Below, piece after piece: positions 37,141 to 49,409 of a stretch of 64,000 nt of DNA. Made by a program: the position numbers and the translations under genes. Numbering within the stretch: position 1 is the first letter of the stretch; every line of letters starts with the position of its first letter. The stretch is from Alligator mississippiensis (taxonomy: Eukaryota; Chordata; Crocodylia; Alligatoridae): contig NC_081824.1 of NCBI RefSeq assembly GCF_030867095.1, positions 176,584,933 to 176,648,932 on the forward strand, in the 5' to 3' direction. The notes beneath the pieces are model-generated. The model saw only the letters and a program-made list of their open reading frames with translations. It made no database searches and was not told the origin of the DNA.

Positions 37141-38069
37141 AAACAAAAAAAAAAAGACTACCTCGGCTTTAGTGACTGCATCACTAAATGGTCAGCTCCA
37201 TGCATTCAGATCACATCCTGAATGCTACTACCTGAGAGTTGAAATCACTTCCTAGCTACCACTTGTGAGCTGAAATCCAGTCTGAAAATAAAGTAAGAGG
37301 TACTTAACCTCAAAAACAGCCCTATTCAATGAGTAATTATAGGTAATTATAATAAGCAATTATATGTTAAAGAGGAGCAAATCATGGCTTGTTCTGTGCC
37401 CTGCTTCCTAGGCACAGGAGAAAACAGGTAGAACACTCAATTCAAAGCACACAGAGGTAATGTGCAAAGGTTACAGATATTTGATGGCTCCAAGAACCAA
37501 GAACTGTTGAAATGAGTGTGCTGTACCTCTGCACACAGGTAACAGCTCAGATTCTGGTTTGGGATATTACTGCCACTTTGACAATGTCAATAGCCATTGT
37601 GGCACATGACCAGCAAACTGTCAAGTGAACAGGACAGTCAACAGATCACACCTAGCTTAGATCAGGAGACACCAACATGTGTTATATCTGACAGGTGTTT
37701 TAAAGGCCTGGTGACATGGACTCATAGATCTGTCTTGTTCCTGGCAGACAGGTCCACATATGACCATTGCTTTCTATAGTAATCAGTAGAGGGACAGAAA
37801 ATGGACTTCTTACTCTTGGTGTTGGCCAGTACTCTGGAGTTGGGGGAATGTATAGGTTATGTTTGTACCACTTTCTCCCCTTGTCTACTAGATAGCCACA
37901 TGTTAAATAGAGTGATAGGCTTCTTGCAAGTCTCCTGGGGACCTGTCCCCTTCATTTTGCCTTGAGCAAACATACTATGTGTCAAAACTAGATTATTGTT
38001 TTTACAATACATGCCTTTGTTAGACCACACTGACTACTTTAGTAACAATTAAGCCTGAGAAGCCCTATG
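37141..38069. other. Unique-looking DNA, nothing recognised
   Basis: AT-rich with no supported gene or repeat. Confidence 0.4.
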
Positions 38070-38135
38070 GCTTATATTACCCTGGAAGTCAGACTGAATG
38101 ATCGCAAAGGTCCTTTCCATAATACCTATGAAACT
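38070..38135 (+). mobile_element. CR1 3'-tail fragment
   Basis: GTCAGACTGAATGATCGCAA followed by AGGTCCTTTCCATAATACCT and ATGAAACTG matches the CR1 3' UTR consensus. Only the tail is kept. Confidence 0.6.
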
Positions 38136-39374
38136 GTAAGTTTATAGACCAATTTTCCTGCTTTCCTTCTTTTTCATCTTCCTGCTGCCTACTCAACATC
38201 CAAGGTCCTTTCTGTACGACTATGCCTTGCAGACCTGCCCTTCAGTAATGACTCGACCAAAGCCCATCTCCACTGTGAATTCCCCATTACAGCAACTCCT
38301 ACCCCTTTCATATAATAAAGGGAAACTGAACCCAAAGGCTCTTGGCAGAACAAACCCAATGTCTTTTGTCTGCCTGACTCATCCATGCTTGCTAAACAGC
38401 ACAGCTACATCATGTTCCCTGGTACTACAGAGAGTTGGAAATCACTTGTGATTCAATTAGATGTGTGCTTGATACTTTTATTTATATTGCCTGCCAAAAC
38501 TAAAAATTAATGAAGCGTGCAGCAAAACAACCACTATTTCTTTTCAAGCTCTTTTTATGGCACAAATCAATTCAGGAGATAAAAAATACACACCAAAGCT
38601 TTTTAATAAAAGACCCCTGCTCCTAAGCAGGGTGCTCTGTGTTATTGTCAGCTCATATTTTTTGATTGCCTCAGAGCAATTCTGGCTTGCAGCATACAGG
38701 CCATGTGCTGCCCTTGTCAGGGTCAAGGCATTGCGATACAGGAGAACTCCAGAGGAAGAAGCAAGCCCTGTGGCTGAGGGCTGATCACTAACCATCTTGG
38801 CAGGCTCCTCAGGGAGGGAGCATCTGAAGGGCATCAAGGAGATTTTCCCCTGCAAAACATTACCTTCTACCCTCCACCTCCGAGGTGCAGAATCTGAAGG
38901 CTATAGGCTACCACAGACAGGTTTGACCCTTCCTATTTCTGAAATTGTATTTGTTCTGGGATAAACCATTTTATCCTGGGGCAAAGTGCAATTGTTCAGA
39001 CATCCATGTCCACTGTCCTAGGACAAATCCTTAAAAGGGTCTCAGAAAAAGAAGTACTAAAATTTTATCTCAGGATATCACAAAGTGCAGTTATCCTGGG
39101 ATTGCATAATTTAACCAACGGCAGAAAAGTGGCAGTACGTTCAGCTGCTCACTAAACCCATATTAGAAGGGTGATGTGTATATGTCAATCCTAGGATGTT
39201 TTTGTTCTATGACAAACACACATGGGACAAACACAATGTCTTTTTCTAGTCTGAATCAAGACTTTTCAGACTGCACAAGGTCAGCAGAGTGGAGGCAAGA
39301 AAGTCCATACAAAAACTAAGATACGACAGGAAGTGACTCTGGTGACCCAGTAGGTGGTATGCTTCCCTTTAGGG
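38136..39374. other. Unique DNA, part with regulatory-like composition
   Basis: 38,455-38,800 is AT-rich with words such as AAAATTAATGAAG and TTTTAATAAAAG and no repeat match. It could be conserved non-coding DNA, but nothing in one sequence proves it. Confidence 0.25.
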
Positions 39375-40060
39375 CTAGGAACAAAAGTTACATGTAAACT
39401 GGTTTAGGTAATCAGAAACTGGTTTAAAACTATCACAGAACAGAGGTTCAGTGTACATAAACCAGTTTCAAAATGGCTGAACCTGTTTTAAGATAAATCT
39501 GGTTGAATGTAATACCAGACCTAACTGATTTGGGTCAAACCAGTTTATGAAACTTTTGTCTCAGACCCCTTCTTGGTATAAGCTAAATCACAGTCCCACC
39601 AGCACCCCAGAATACTTTCCAGTCCTGGGCTGGCCTGTGCGGTCTGTTCCATCAGAGGAGGGCTGGAAGGAGGGGGTGAGGAGGAGGCAGGGACTGCTCC
39701 CCCCAGGCAAACCCAGGCTGGGGTCTGAGGCCAGGGTGGTGGGTTAAACCCCCTTCTCCCAAGTACAGAGCTGCCCTGCCCTGCTAAACTTACTGAAAGT
39801 TACTGCTGGCTGTGACTGTGGACTACAGATCCCAGAGGCATCTGGAAGCAGGATGAGCAACCTCGCAGAGTCCTGCTGATGTGATTCTGGACTGCAAATC
39901 CCAGAGACCTTGGGTGCAGCAGGAAGAGGGAGTGAATACACAGCCCATGCTGACTACATGCCAGAGAGCTGTGCTGTAGTACCCTCCGGCTTCTGGCCTG
40001 AGCCACTGCAGGCCTGTGGCTGCATTTCCTGAATCAAAAGTAAATGTGCGTCCAGTTGTT
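39375..40060. mobile_element. Foldback-type DNA element, family A copy 2, right end lost
   Basis: CTAGGAACAAAAGTTACATG, AAACTGGTTTAGG and AAAATGGCTGAACCTG (39,375-39,490) align to the left block of the 19,978 copy. CTGGCCTGAGCCACTGCAGG and GAATCAAAAGTAAATGTG (about 39,990-40,050) align to its right region near 21,075-21,130. The core differs. Duplicated GACTACAGATCCCAGAG and GACTGCAAATCCCAGAG blocks lie at 39,820 and 39,890. The right terminus is not seen. Confidence 0.72.
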
Positions 40061-42319
40061 TCTTAATTTAATCTCTGAAGTGCTGGCCAGTTTCTATCAT
40101 TTTGCATCTCTGAATGCCCCATGGTTTAATTTAAATGAGGCATTTGTAGCAACTAGGACACTTTGTGCATTGCCTTATCTTATCTCTTACAGAATATGGT
40201 TCTGATCTTTTAAAAAGTGTTCTGCCCCAGCAGTGGCTGCATTTCAAGGGCACGTGTTTTGGGTAGCTTTTGCAAAATGCTTTCAGTTTCCTCAACACAA
40301 GAATGAATTACTACTCTTAATCTAACCAAGCATCCAGAGCATCTTCCTTCAGGCATCTTTGCTGAGACCCAAGAGCACCTTGGCCTCTAAGGTCAACTGC
40401 ACACAGCATTTTAAAATCATTAGTCTCAATCAAACCTCAAGTAATTCTCTAAGCTTATCCTGTGAAAGCACGGACTGCATTTATCTGCTCATTTATCTCC
40501 ACTGACATGGAGCATGAATTAGGTCAGATTTGCATTAGATGGGCATATGCATGGATGGTAACATAGGTCAGAGAACACAAATAGTAGAACTGCAGCTGGG
40601 TGAGTTATTGGTCATAGTGTCGCTGGATGAATTATTTCCTTCTTGTGTTTGTTGATTCAGGGCATGCACATGGGGAAGGGAAGTGGTGGGGAGGGGAGGG
40701 CAAACTGGACAACAGAGAAGATTGGGGAATTAAAAAGAAAAAAAGCTTACAGAATGCCATCCACAAACAAATGATCGTCTTAATGGTCTGTTTGTTTAAA
40801 TGCAGGCATCTGTATTCAAGTTTGGGGCAATTCATTCATTTTTAATTAAAGTGATTTATTTTATATTAAACATAGACATTTAATTTGGCTTTTCATTTTT
40901 TAGCCTCAAACACCTCGAGCTCAGGTGAGCCCTGGGTGACAATGCCTGCTGAGCCAAGCGATCTCAACTTAACACATAAGATGGCAGCTGGAGGAAGGAA
41001 AACGAATGAAATCAAATAGGCATCAAAGGAAAATTTGTTGGAGACATCCTTTATATTTACAGCAGTGTTTATGTAGCCAGTGGCATCCATAAATTATACT
41101 AGTCATTAAGCTGTTCCATGGCTGACTTGGAGCTTTATAGATTATTATTTAAACAGCAACATTAAACAAATGGCATTCTGAGCTCTAACTTGAAAGGAGA
41201 AGCAAATGATGATGTTGGGGCCCAGTGCAGGCTGTAATGCACAGGATGGGGCTCTAAACACATTCGTATCACAGCTGCCAGACTGGGGATACAAGCAATA
41301 TGGTTTGCACTCCTCTCTGCTCTGAGATGTGGCACAATTTTTGTGCAGTAAGGTTAGCAGATAAGATTCCACTGACTCCAGTGAGGCAGTTTACAGCCCA
41401 ATCTCCCTGTTCAGGCATAGGACCAAATCTAAGAGGCATTCACTGACCAATGGGACAACCAGCCAGTGCCCAGTCCAGTTTCCCTGTTGGTGGAGAGAGA
41501 GAGCAATAGGTGGTCATTTTTTTTGCCTGTTTTCTGTTTGTTGCCCAATCCCCTGCCTTGTATGGCCCATGAGAGTGAAAAAGGAGGTGCTGCAGGTTCT
41601 ACAGACATTTATGAATATGTCCTGTAGCCTGCAGATCCCAGGCTGTTGAGGCTGCAGAATAATCCAAGGGTAGCATAATCATACATTCATGTCTATGAGA
41701 TCCACAGAAAATTGCACGCCATAAAATCCTGCTGCCATTAAAGCCTTTTTGGGCCAGCACATCCATGCAGATGAGTCCCGCCAAGAGTATAGAACAGCAT
41801 CTGAGAGCTAATGAGATGTGCAGATACTTAGTCCCTCTGAAAGGCCAGGTTCTAGTCCACCTATAGGGTCCCCAAGTGTGATTCTATTCTACCCTGTTCA
41901 AGCCTCTGAAAAATCAATTAAGGGAGCTATTTTAGTAAGAACCACCATCTTACCTTTAAGATAAAGTCATAAAAAAGCAGCAAGGAGGAGCAGGACCTGC
42001 CCTTCTCTTGTATTAAGTGTTTTTTGGGGACATGAGCAGGACAAAATAGGTGTATAAATCCACTTATAGCCCTAATAGCTCTTAGTGTAGTACAAAAATA
42101 TGAGAAAAGTTTTCAAGGATTGAATGAGTACAAGCACAGTACTGAGTTTTACACCTGCTATCCAAGGATGAAGTTACACCTTCCCCTTAGACAATACTAA
42201 ATCTGTGGAATGTTAAACGGTGTAAAAGTTGGAACGAGCTGTGAACAGTTGCAGGGTAAAGATTAATGCCATTTCTTGCCTCCAAGGAACTTACTTGCCA
42301 CTGGAAGACTGACAAGCAG
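40061..42319. other. Unique AT-rich DNA, part with regulatory-like composition
   Basis: 40,740-41,150 has many homeodomain- and forkhead-like words (TTTTTAATTAAAGTG, GTTTGTTTAAATG, CATAAATTATACTAG, TTATTTAAACAGC) and no repeat match. No coding region is seen. I regard regulatory function as possible only. Confidence 0.25.
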
Positions 42320-42385
42320 GGGCATGGCTAGGAGCCAGGACACTTGCGCTCTATCCTTGCTGAGAGGGAGGCGAAATGGGGAGTA
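42320..42385 (+). repeat. Short SINE-like fragment
   Basis: GGGGCATGGCTAGGAGCCAG and GACACTTGCGCTCTATCC resemble the tRNA-like head of reptilian CORE-SINEs. It is short and diverged. Confidence 0.4.
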
Positions 42386-42604
42386 GTGCATCCTGGGATG
42401 CTGGTGGACTACAAATTGCTAGTTTTATCTCCAGAGAGCTGACTGAAGTTATCCTAACATAAGCTAGGTAGTACAGGCCGGAGTTAATGCTTGTCTGAAG
42501 TGGCATAACTGTGAAACTCTCAGAGGGCACTTAGTATGAGTTAATGAACGTTAACGTGTGGATGCTTGTGTTTTAAGTGTCCTTAGTGTGTTATAAATGT
42601 AACA

Positions 42605-42705
42605 TTGGTTGGTCTAATAAAAGATATCAAATTCACCCAAGGAACCTTGTCTGCCTATATCCTTAGACCAACACGGCTACAACCTAAACCCCTGCATAAA
42701 TGTAA
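42605..42705 (+). repeat. Sauropsid interspersed repeat end (ACCAACACGGCTAC)
   Basis: TTGGTCTAATAAAAGATATC, AAGGAACCTTGTCTGCC and AGACCAACACGGCTACAACC are characteristic of a repeat frequent in reptile genomes. A related inverted piece is at 55,270-55,365. The formal class is not known to me. Confidence 0.65.
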
Positions 42706-43584
42706 CATGTAACTTCAGCTCACGCTCTATCCTGTGGGCACCTAAGCCTTGGCTTCAGTGAGAGCAGAACTGGCTCCAGTATTTGCCACTGCTTTAATTC
42801 AAAGTCCCAACTATGGTTCTCCATGATCCAATTTCATTTTGCCTGGATACTACTTTTTTGTTGATGTGGCTTCAACCTGGGAAGCTTGTTTGGGAAGCTC
42901 TACTTGGTAAACTCCCTGCCTCCTTCCCCTCTCCCACTCTCCCCTCCCCCCCCCCACCAGCACAAACACCCTTCCCAAATGAAAACAGATATTTGCACAT
43001 TATTTAATTAACAAGTCGTAGGAAATATTTCATAACAGGCTGGCTTTGCAGTTCTAATTCATTTCTCCTCAGCGTAGGCACATCTCTAAAGAGACTGCTG
43101 GGTTTTGAAGCCTATAATCCTGTAATTAAAAGTGAAACTCTCCTTGATGTTCCTTGTCTCTCAGGAGAATTCATCACTGGCTTCTCAATTTTGTTTGCTC
43201 CTCTCTCTGTCAATGTCCACAGATCTTGGCATCAGAAGTGTTTTAAAATACAGAACACAGGGATTTAATACTGGCATTAAACAGAGAGACACCCCTGTTC
43301 AGAGCCTTGAGTAAACTGTGAGTCATGGCTTTTCCATTCTTTTATCCACTGACTGCAGTAACTTCTGGTGGCTGGGGGCAGCCCATACGCCATGGCAGGT
43401 TTGAGGCATGGGAAACCCTAACCCTGGTCAAGCAAAACATAAGATACCCTTTTGCACAGACACACTTCTTCTGACACGACAGAAGAATGACTCAGAATGG
43501 CAAAAAGAAAAGGAAGGGAAAGTGAAGACATAGTGGAACATAGGAAAGAATGGATCTAGGAAATTAGGACAGTGTGGGCACTCA
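42706..43584. other. Unique-looking DNA
   Basis: There is a C-run near 42,945. An AT-rich segment at 42,985-43,130 has GCACATTATTTAATTAACAA. No gene is supported. Confidence 0.35.
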
Positions 43585-44085
43585 CAGATGTGCAGGTTCC
43601 CACTGTAACTCGTGGTGCTTCACAGAAAGCACCATGAGTTACAGCAGCTCCCCGACCCAACAGACATTTGCTGTTTGGTTGGGGAGGGGAGGGGGAGGAA
43701 TCAAGCTCCATTTTGGAGCCAATCCAGTGAAGAGAGACTGCCTACTCACCACCTCTAGCACAGGCTGGGCAAACCCCAGCCTGCAGCCTCCTCCCCTCCC
43801 CCCCACTTCTCTCCCTCCCATCCTGCAGACAGCACCAGGGGCAGGGCTAGTCTGAATCAGTCCAGCCCTGCTCCTGCACAGAGACTGACAGAAGTTAATG
43901 AAGGTGGTCCACTTTGGAGCACCTTCATCTGAACTTTCACGTCATGAGGGTTAATTTGCTGTGCAAATGGGCACTTTTGAAGTGCTTTGCAGCCATGCTC
44001 TTCTGTCAGGGCATGGCTGAAGGACACTTTCAGGGGGCCAATTGCATGATAAAATGTCACTTCTGTCAGTGTCCTGTGAGAGAAA
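43585..44085. mobile_element. DNA element, family B copy 2 (about 500 bp)
   Basis: It begins with a hairpin, GTAACTCGTGGTGCTT (43,605-43,620) and AAGCACCATGAGTTAC (43,627-43,642), whose arms pair at 15 of 16 positions. It continues CCCGACCCAACAGA, TTTTGGAGCCAATCC, TTTGGAGCACCTTCATCTGA and GTCACTTCTGTC, in the same order as the CR1-split copy at 24,764-26,232. This copy has no CR1. Exact ends and target duplication were not fixed. Confidence 0.7.
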
Positions 44086-44344
44086 GAAGGTGATAATGCT
44101 ACTATCACCCACACCCAACACCGCCATCAAATTGAATGGCATAGTGTAGGATACAGAATAGAGGGGAAGAACAGAAGATGGGAGGACAAGAGGCAGGAGA
44201 TGTGGAGAAGGAGGGATAGACTGGCACAAGAGTCTATGACCCCTAAAGAACATAACTCTGCAGAACCAAGGATTGAACCCATTATGCCCCAGTCTCAGTA
44301 TTCATTTACTATCTAGCCAATAGCTGTGAAAGCAAAGCACATGT
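44086..44344. other. Spacer, purine-rich
   Basis: Purine-rich 44,150-44,220. Nothing is recognised. Confidence 0.4.
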
Positions 44345-44352
44345 CTCTAGCT

Positions 44353-45548
44353 TAGAGGCGGGCAGTTATTTCAGGTGGAGGGCCACTTACTGAGTTTTGG
44401 CAAGCTGTCGAGCAGCCCTGCACCTTGACAGGTATCCTGCCCCCTGGTTGCCATCTTCGGACCAGGAGTCCTGCCTTTAACCTCTGACCTTTGCCACTGG
44501 TAGTCCCTCCCCTTGCCTGTGGAAGTACTCCTTTGGGGAAAGGGTTTGCCATCTTAGGGAGAAAAAACCCCTCAAATCACATACTAAAAATCAAACACCC
44601 ATAATAATATATTTTAATTAAAAAAATATATTTTTGTCCTCATTTGTGTGAGTTTGTGCTGTATATGCAGAAGTGATTGCATAATAGCTCAAAATGCAGT
44701 CTTACTCTTGTAGAGTGTGTGAGGTATGCAGGGGTGTGAGGGGATACGGGTGGGTGGGTATGGGTGTTTGTGGGGATGTGTGCGTGTGGGTATGGTATTG
44801 TGGGTATGGATGTGGGTATGGGAGCCACGTAGTACAGAATGGCTGGCCAGTGTGTGGGCAGGCAAGTGGGGAAAGCGGCAGGGGCAAGAGGGGAGTGCAA
44901 GCACGCAGGAGCATGGGGCCTGCATCAATGTCCTAGGGCCAGTGCCAGTGGGGTCCAGAGCGGGGTGGTAGGAGTGGGGGGGAGGGGTTGGTAGGGGTCT
45001 ACAGAGCTGGGCTGGGCTGGGCTGGGCTGCGCCAGCAGGGAGAAGGGGGAGCCAGCTCCATAGAGCCCTAGTCGGGTGGGACCCTGTGCTCCTACCACCC
45101 TGCTCTGGGCCCCACTGGTGCTGGCTCCAGGACACCAGCACTGGCCCCGTGCTCCTGCCCGACTGCCACTGGCTCCTGTGCACCTGCTTGCTCCCATTGC
45201 CCCTGCCCCACGGTACAGATGGGGACCAGCACTCAGCCCTGAACCTGCGTGCCCAATGCTCGTCCGTCTAGGCTGAGCAGCGGCGGTGGGCAACAAACTG
45301 CTGCTCAGCACAGGAGGGAGAATGAGAGTTGGAGGGGAAGCAGCCACTTCCCTCTGCACCGAGCAGCAGTTTCTGCCCAACTTCTGCTGAGCCCCGATGG
45401 GTGAGCCTGGAGCCAACACGGGGCCCAGGCTCAGCAGCAGTGGCAGGGAACAAACTGCTGCTCAATGTGGGTGAAAAGCAGCCACTCCCCCTCCTGCACC
45501 ACTTCCCTCCCCCACCCCCTCGCACTGGCCATATTTTGCTCACCCCTG
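44353..45548. mobile_element. hAT-like non-autonomous element, 1.2 kb
   Basis: The left end TAGAGGCGGGCAGTTATTTC with GGGCCACTTACTGAGTTTTG matches the left of the 187-bp element at 23,836. The right end GGCCATATTTTGCTCACCCC-TG matches its right end. Flanks CTCTAGCT (44,345-44,352) and CTCTAGCC (45,549-45,556) give an 8-bp duplication with one mismatch. Inside are an AT-rich block, a GT-rich minisatellite (44,740-44,830), and inverted arms at 44,915-44,974 and 45,089-45,148 that agree at about three quarters of positions. Long frames (up to 164 codons, minus strand) are GC-rich chance frames. No transposase motif is seen. Confidence 0.8.
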
Positions 45549-45556
45549 CTCTAGCC

Positions 45557-48330
45557 TCTCCTAGCATCAGGTTTACATAGAAGACATCAGTTTCCTATTG
45601 GTACCAGTAATAGAGGACTGGGCTGTGGATCTAAAGGTCCTAATATTTCTGTTGACCTATCATGGAATTTTTACTTTTGCAATTCTTCCATTAAAAGACA
45701 ACAATGAATAACTAATTCCAAACCCCCATACCCTCTCACCAAAAAAAAAAACTTCCAGTGTGAAAAGAGAACATGAATGCTGTAAAGTCATGCCTTCAAA
45801 AAATTAGAAAAAGCCAAAGTGAGAAATGCAGCAGTAATTTAGACCCTTCATACATACACATGTGGATATAATCTCTAACAACATGATCATTTACCATTTT
45901 TTCTATTGAATTCCTGCTTTATTCAGTGACGGGATGGAGCTGCTGAGGGAAGAACTCAGAGCTTGAAGTGAAGGGGCTGTAAGACACTTGCCTCAGTTGC
46001 TGCAGAAATTGGAAGATGTGCTGGAAAATGCAGGAAGTACAAGAGAAAGTCTCATTGTTAAAAACTTGTCCTAGGGAACTGCAGCTCCTCCCAAAGAGTT
46101 CCTTTGAGATCCTGGGCAGATCACATAAGCCAAAATTTTCTACAGGTAGCAACTGTGTTGCTCATTTTCTGGGGCCCAACTTGAAACCCAGGGGTCTGAT
46201 TTGGAGGAAAGCTGAGCACTCACAGCTGCAGAAGAAATCAATAAGATAACTGTTTTGAACACAGAAAGTTGTATAAAAATGCTTTGAAAAAATCAGACCG
46301 TATGTTTCTCTCACTAGGCATCCAGAGGTAGCTGACACTTGACAATTTGCGTTTTAATCTGTGTGTCACTTCCTCATGTGAAAGATGTGGATATGACCAT
46401 CACCTGGCTTTAATGGGGGTGTTGAGAAGATAACCTCATTAGTATTTTTAAAGAACCAAGGCAGCATGATAAGAGAATCATAGAAAAGACCAAGCAGAAA
46501 TTAACTGCTCTGTTTTTAAAGCAGTGCTTGAAAAATCTGGGGTATATAATTCATGGGGCCATATATATTGAATAATGAGGATAAAAAGGAACTATTGAAT
46601 AACCCTCTATCAGTGGGCACCATCTATCCTGTATACACTGAATGTCCCAATGGAACATTTATATGTGATCATGTTGTTGAAAACTATATCTTTAGAGATG
46701 GATGGAACGTTCCAACATTTCAAAATCTGTTTTTATTGCAAGTTAGAATAAAATGTTGAAAATTCAAATTTGCTCATAGATTGGAAATTTAAAAAAGAAT
46801 CCATTTGGTAAACATTGACTCAAAAGGTTTCAATAAAGTTGAATTAGTATAATATGTAGCAAAACATGAAATACTGACATTATCAAAATAAGATCTTTGA
46901 AATGATTCACTGGCATTTTTCCATTGACATTTTTGTCAAAATAGGCACATTCATACTAGACTTTGATTTAGACAAAAAGGCATTGTCTAACAGAAAATTA
47001 TTCTATTGATTTTTTTCAAACAGTCCTAACCAAAATGTGTATGCACATTTTCTTACTTCTGAATGGCTGACCTTACAAAATTGATGTTCTTTTCAGGTAG
47101 TTTTCCTGCTTGTATAACTACATGTGACTTACTTAATATTTTAATAAAGATCTGTATTATAAAAGTAGGCTTATTTCACACTTTCCCCTTTTCAGTTAGA
47201 CAAGTTGGCTGGTGGGCTAATATTTATTTTCACTATTCTTCAGAAAATAAGTAATTGTTGGGTAAGAAATTATCTGAGAATGTTTTTCCCCATTAATCTT
47301 CCACAAAAAAATAGTTTTTTTTTTATTGTTTTAATGGCAGCTCCCTCTAAAATATGTCTTTTTCTTTTCTTTAAGCAGTGAACAATGACAGCACCGCATT
47401 GGAGAATTACAGTATAATCAAGAAGCAAATCTCAGCAGTTGTAAAAGACAGCACTGCAAAGAAAGCAAAGAAGCTCCTGCAGCATGTATAAGTAACCATT
47501 CCTTCATGTGCACCTATGCCGTTTACAGCTATGGGGATACTAAGTCTCATCCTACACTCCTGTTGAAATTTGATGGGTGCATCATTGCTGGTCCCCTTTC
47601 AAATCACCCCTAGGGCTTCCTCAGATCTTTTAATTCTTCACCTCCCCAGCACTACCAAGATTATATTTTTCCTGCCAGATATCTACATTGATGAACAAAG
47701 CTAAAAACTAGTGATAGGAACACAGGAAATGCCAAAAAAATCTCAGTAACACCCCTCCCAAACCCCACAATGGCAGTATCCTATCTACATCAGTGGTCAG
47801 TACCAGGTCTTTCATCCGAAGGCACGAGACCCTAATAAAGACCAATTATGGAACATCCTGCCATCAAAAAATGGAACTTGGTCTTAAATATAAATCTCTC
47901 CACCTGCAATTATAGGATGGGATATTCAGATTCAGATCCCCAGCTCACCCTTGCTGCAGGCTGATTTGCATTTCAGGGAAGCACTAGTATCTGGTTCCCT
48001 TTTTTCTGCTGAATTGCTGGAACTCAACAAATTAAAACCAACACCTCAATACCACGCATTAAATAATTCAAAACTGTCCTAGATCACAGAGCCCTATATT
48101 ATATAGAAACATGTATTTCATAAGGGTTGAAGAAAGCACATTTGGGGGAATTTTTCCAAAATACAAGCCTTAGAAGATTGGCCCAATTTTCACTAACTCC
48201 CTTGTTAGTGACTAAGTGCAGGCTTGGCTGGGAAATGGAGTAGCAAGTGATGTTGCTGTTAAGAACTGTTGGGGACTGGGCAAAACTAGGGAAAGGAAGC
48301 TAGCCTATCAACACCCTCAGCTAGGTCTCC
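45557..48330. other. Mostly unique AT-rich DNA
   Basis: A MIR fragment lies at 46,355-46,455 (listed separately). I see no other supported feature. Confidence 0.4.
46355..46455 (+). repeat. MIR 3' part
   Basis: CACTTCCTCATGTGAAAGAT, GATATGACCATCACCTGG and GTTGAGAAGATAACCTCATT follow the MIR order from the TCCTCATCTGTAAAATGG block onward. Confidence 0.6.
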
Positions 48331-48338
48331 CTTTAAGG

Positions 48339-48500
48339 CAGGGGTGCTCAACCTCCAGATCATGGGCCAAATGTGGCTGGACTGGCACCAGGTTGCTCCC
48401 CTGCCCCCATGGCTGGATGGGGCCCTGCTAGATCCAGCCTATGGAGGGATTGGGTACTGCCCATGTGGCCCACTGGCCAAAAAAGCTGAGCACACCACTG
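48339..48500. mobile_element. hAT-type MITE (162 bp) with perfect 8-bp target duplication
   Basis: CAGGGGTGCTCAACCTCC on the left and GCTGAGCACACCACTG on the right form inverted ends. CTTTAAGG flanks both sides exactly (48,331-48,338 and 48,501-48,508). The body has ATGGGCC on the left and GTGGCCCACTGGCC on the right. It belongs to the same broad CAGGGGTG-terminus group as the 23,836 element but differs in sequence. Confidence 0.92.
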
Positions 48501-48508
48501 CTTTAAGG

Positions 48509-49409
48509 AATGCAATGAGTCAAATTTGTGGACCCAGTTTCAACTGCCCTCTAAAATGGAGCTGCTAGTCAGTGCTAAAGGGCCTCCAGCAAAAGCGAAG
48601 CAAAATCGTATGTGAACACTGGCCATTAGGAAGAGGAATGGCATTGGTCACAAGTACTAGGCTTGCTTCTGGGAGGATTTATATCAGTTGATGCAGGCTA
48701 TCCAGTTTGGAGCTCTCTAGACGGAAGAAGAAATCACTGCAGCGTACAACCCTGCTTCCATGCACCAGAGAACATTGATGCCATCAGTGGACATCGCTCA
48801 CGAGTTACTACACTTCCACTTGAAGGCAATGAAGCCTGGCGTGCCTTACTGCTCTGCTGCTAACCCAAGGCAGGAGCAGCTTTTTGCTTTTCTGTGTCAT
48901 GTTGTGCTTCTAGGGCTTACTTTGCCTGAAATCTCCCTACAAGCAAAGCTGCTGAAAGTCAGTGACCCTGGATATCAAAGAAAGCCCAGAAGAAGGGCCC
49001 CCTCTCCTGCCTGTGCACTTAGCCAGAGGCCTGCTCTAAACTAACTTCCCATGGAGGACATGCAGATCTGGAATGTTTTCAGGAAAACACAGATGTTGGC
49101 CAAGGAAAGGGGCAATTGCTTCTGTGTAATTATAGAATAAAGTGTCTAGTAGTGCCTACCCTGGCTAAGCAACAGATAACCTAATAGCATAAGGGTTACC
49201 TGACAGCATGAAAGCACACTGGGGCTGGAGACAAATAAATGAGAGTACTTAATTTCCAACGTTATTTCTAACATTTGTAGTGCCTTGGTATCTCTAGTAA
49301 GTAAAGAAGCCTAAGAGAAATTTTGAAAAGTAGGAGTATTATAATACTGAGGAAAAGGAAAATTTAGGCTGAACTTCAGAAATATTCCTCAAGAGAAAGA
49401 TAAGTTAGT
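48509..49409. other. Unique-looking DNA
   Basis: Nothing is recognised; frames are under 95 codons. Confidence 0.4.

Noticed and set aside
44689..45419. 164-codon minus-strand frames
   Set aside because: They lie in the GC-rich core of a hAT-like element, overlap each other in different phases and carry no transposase motif.
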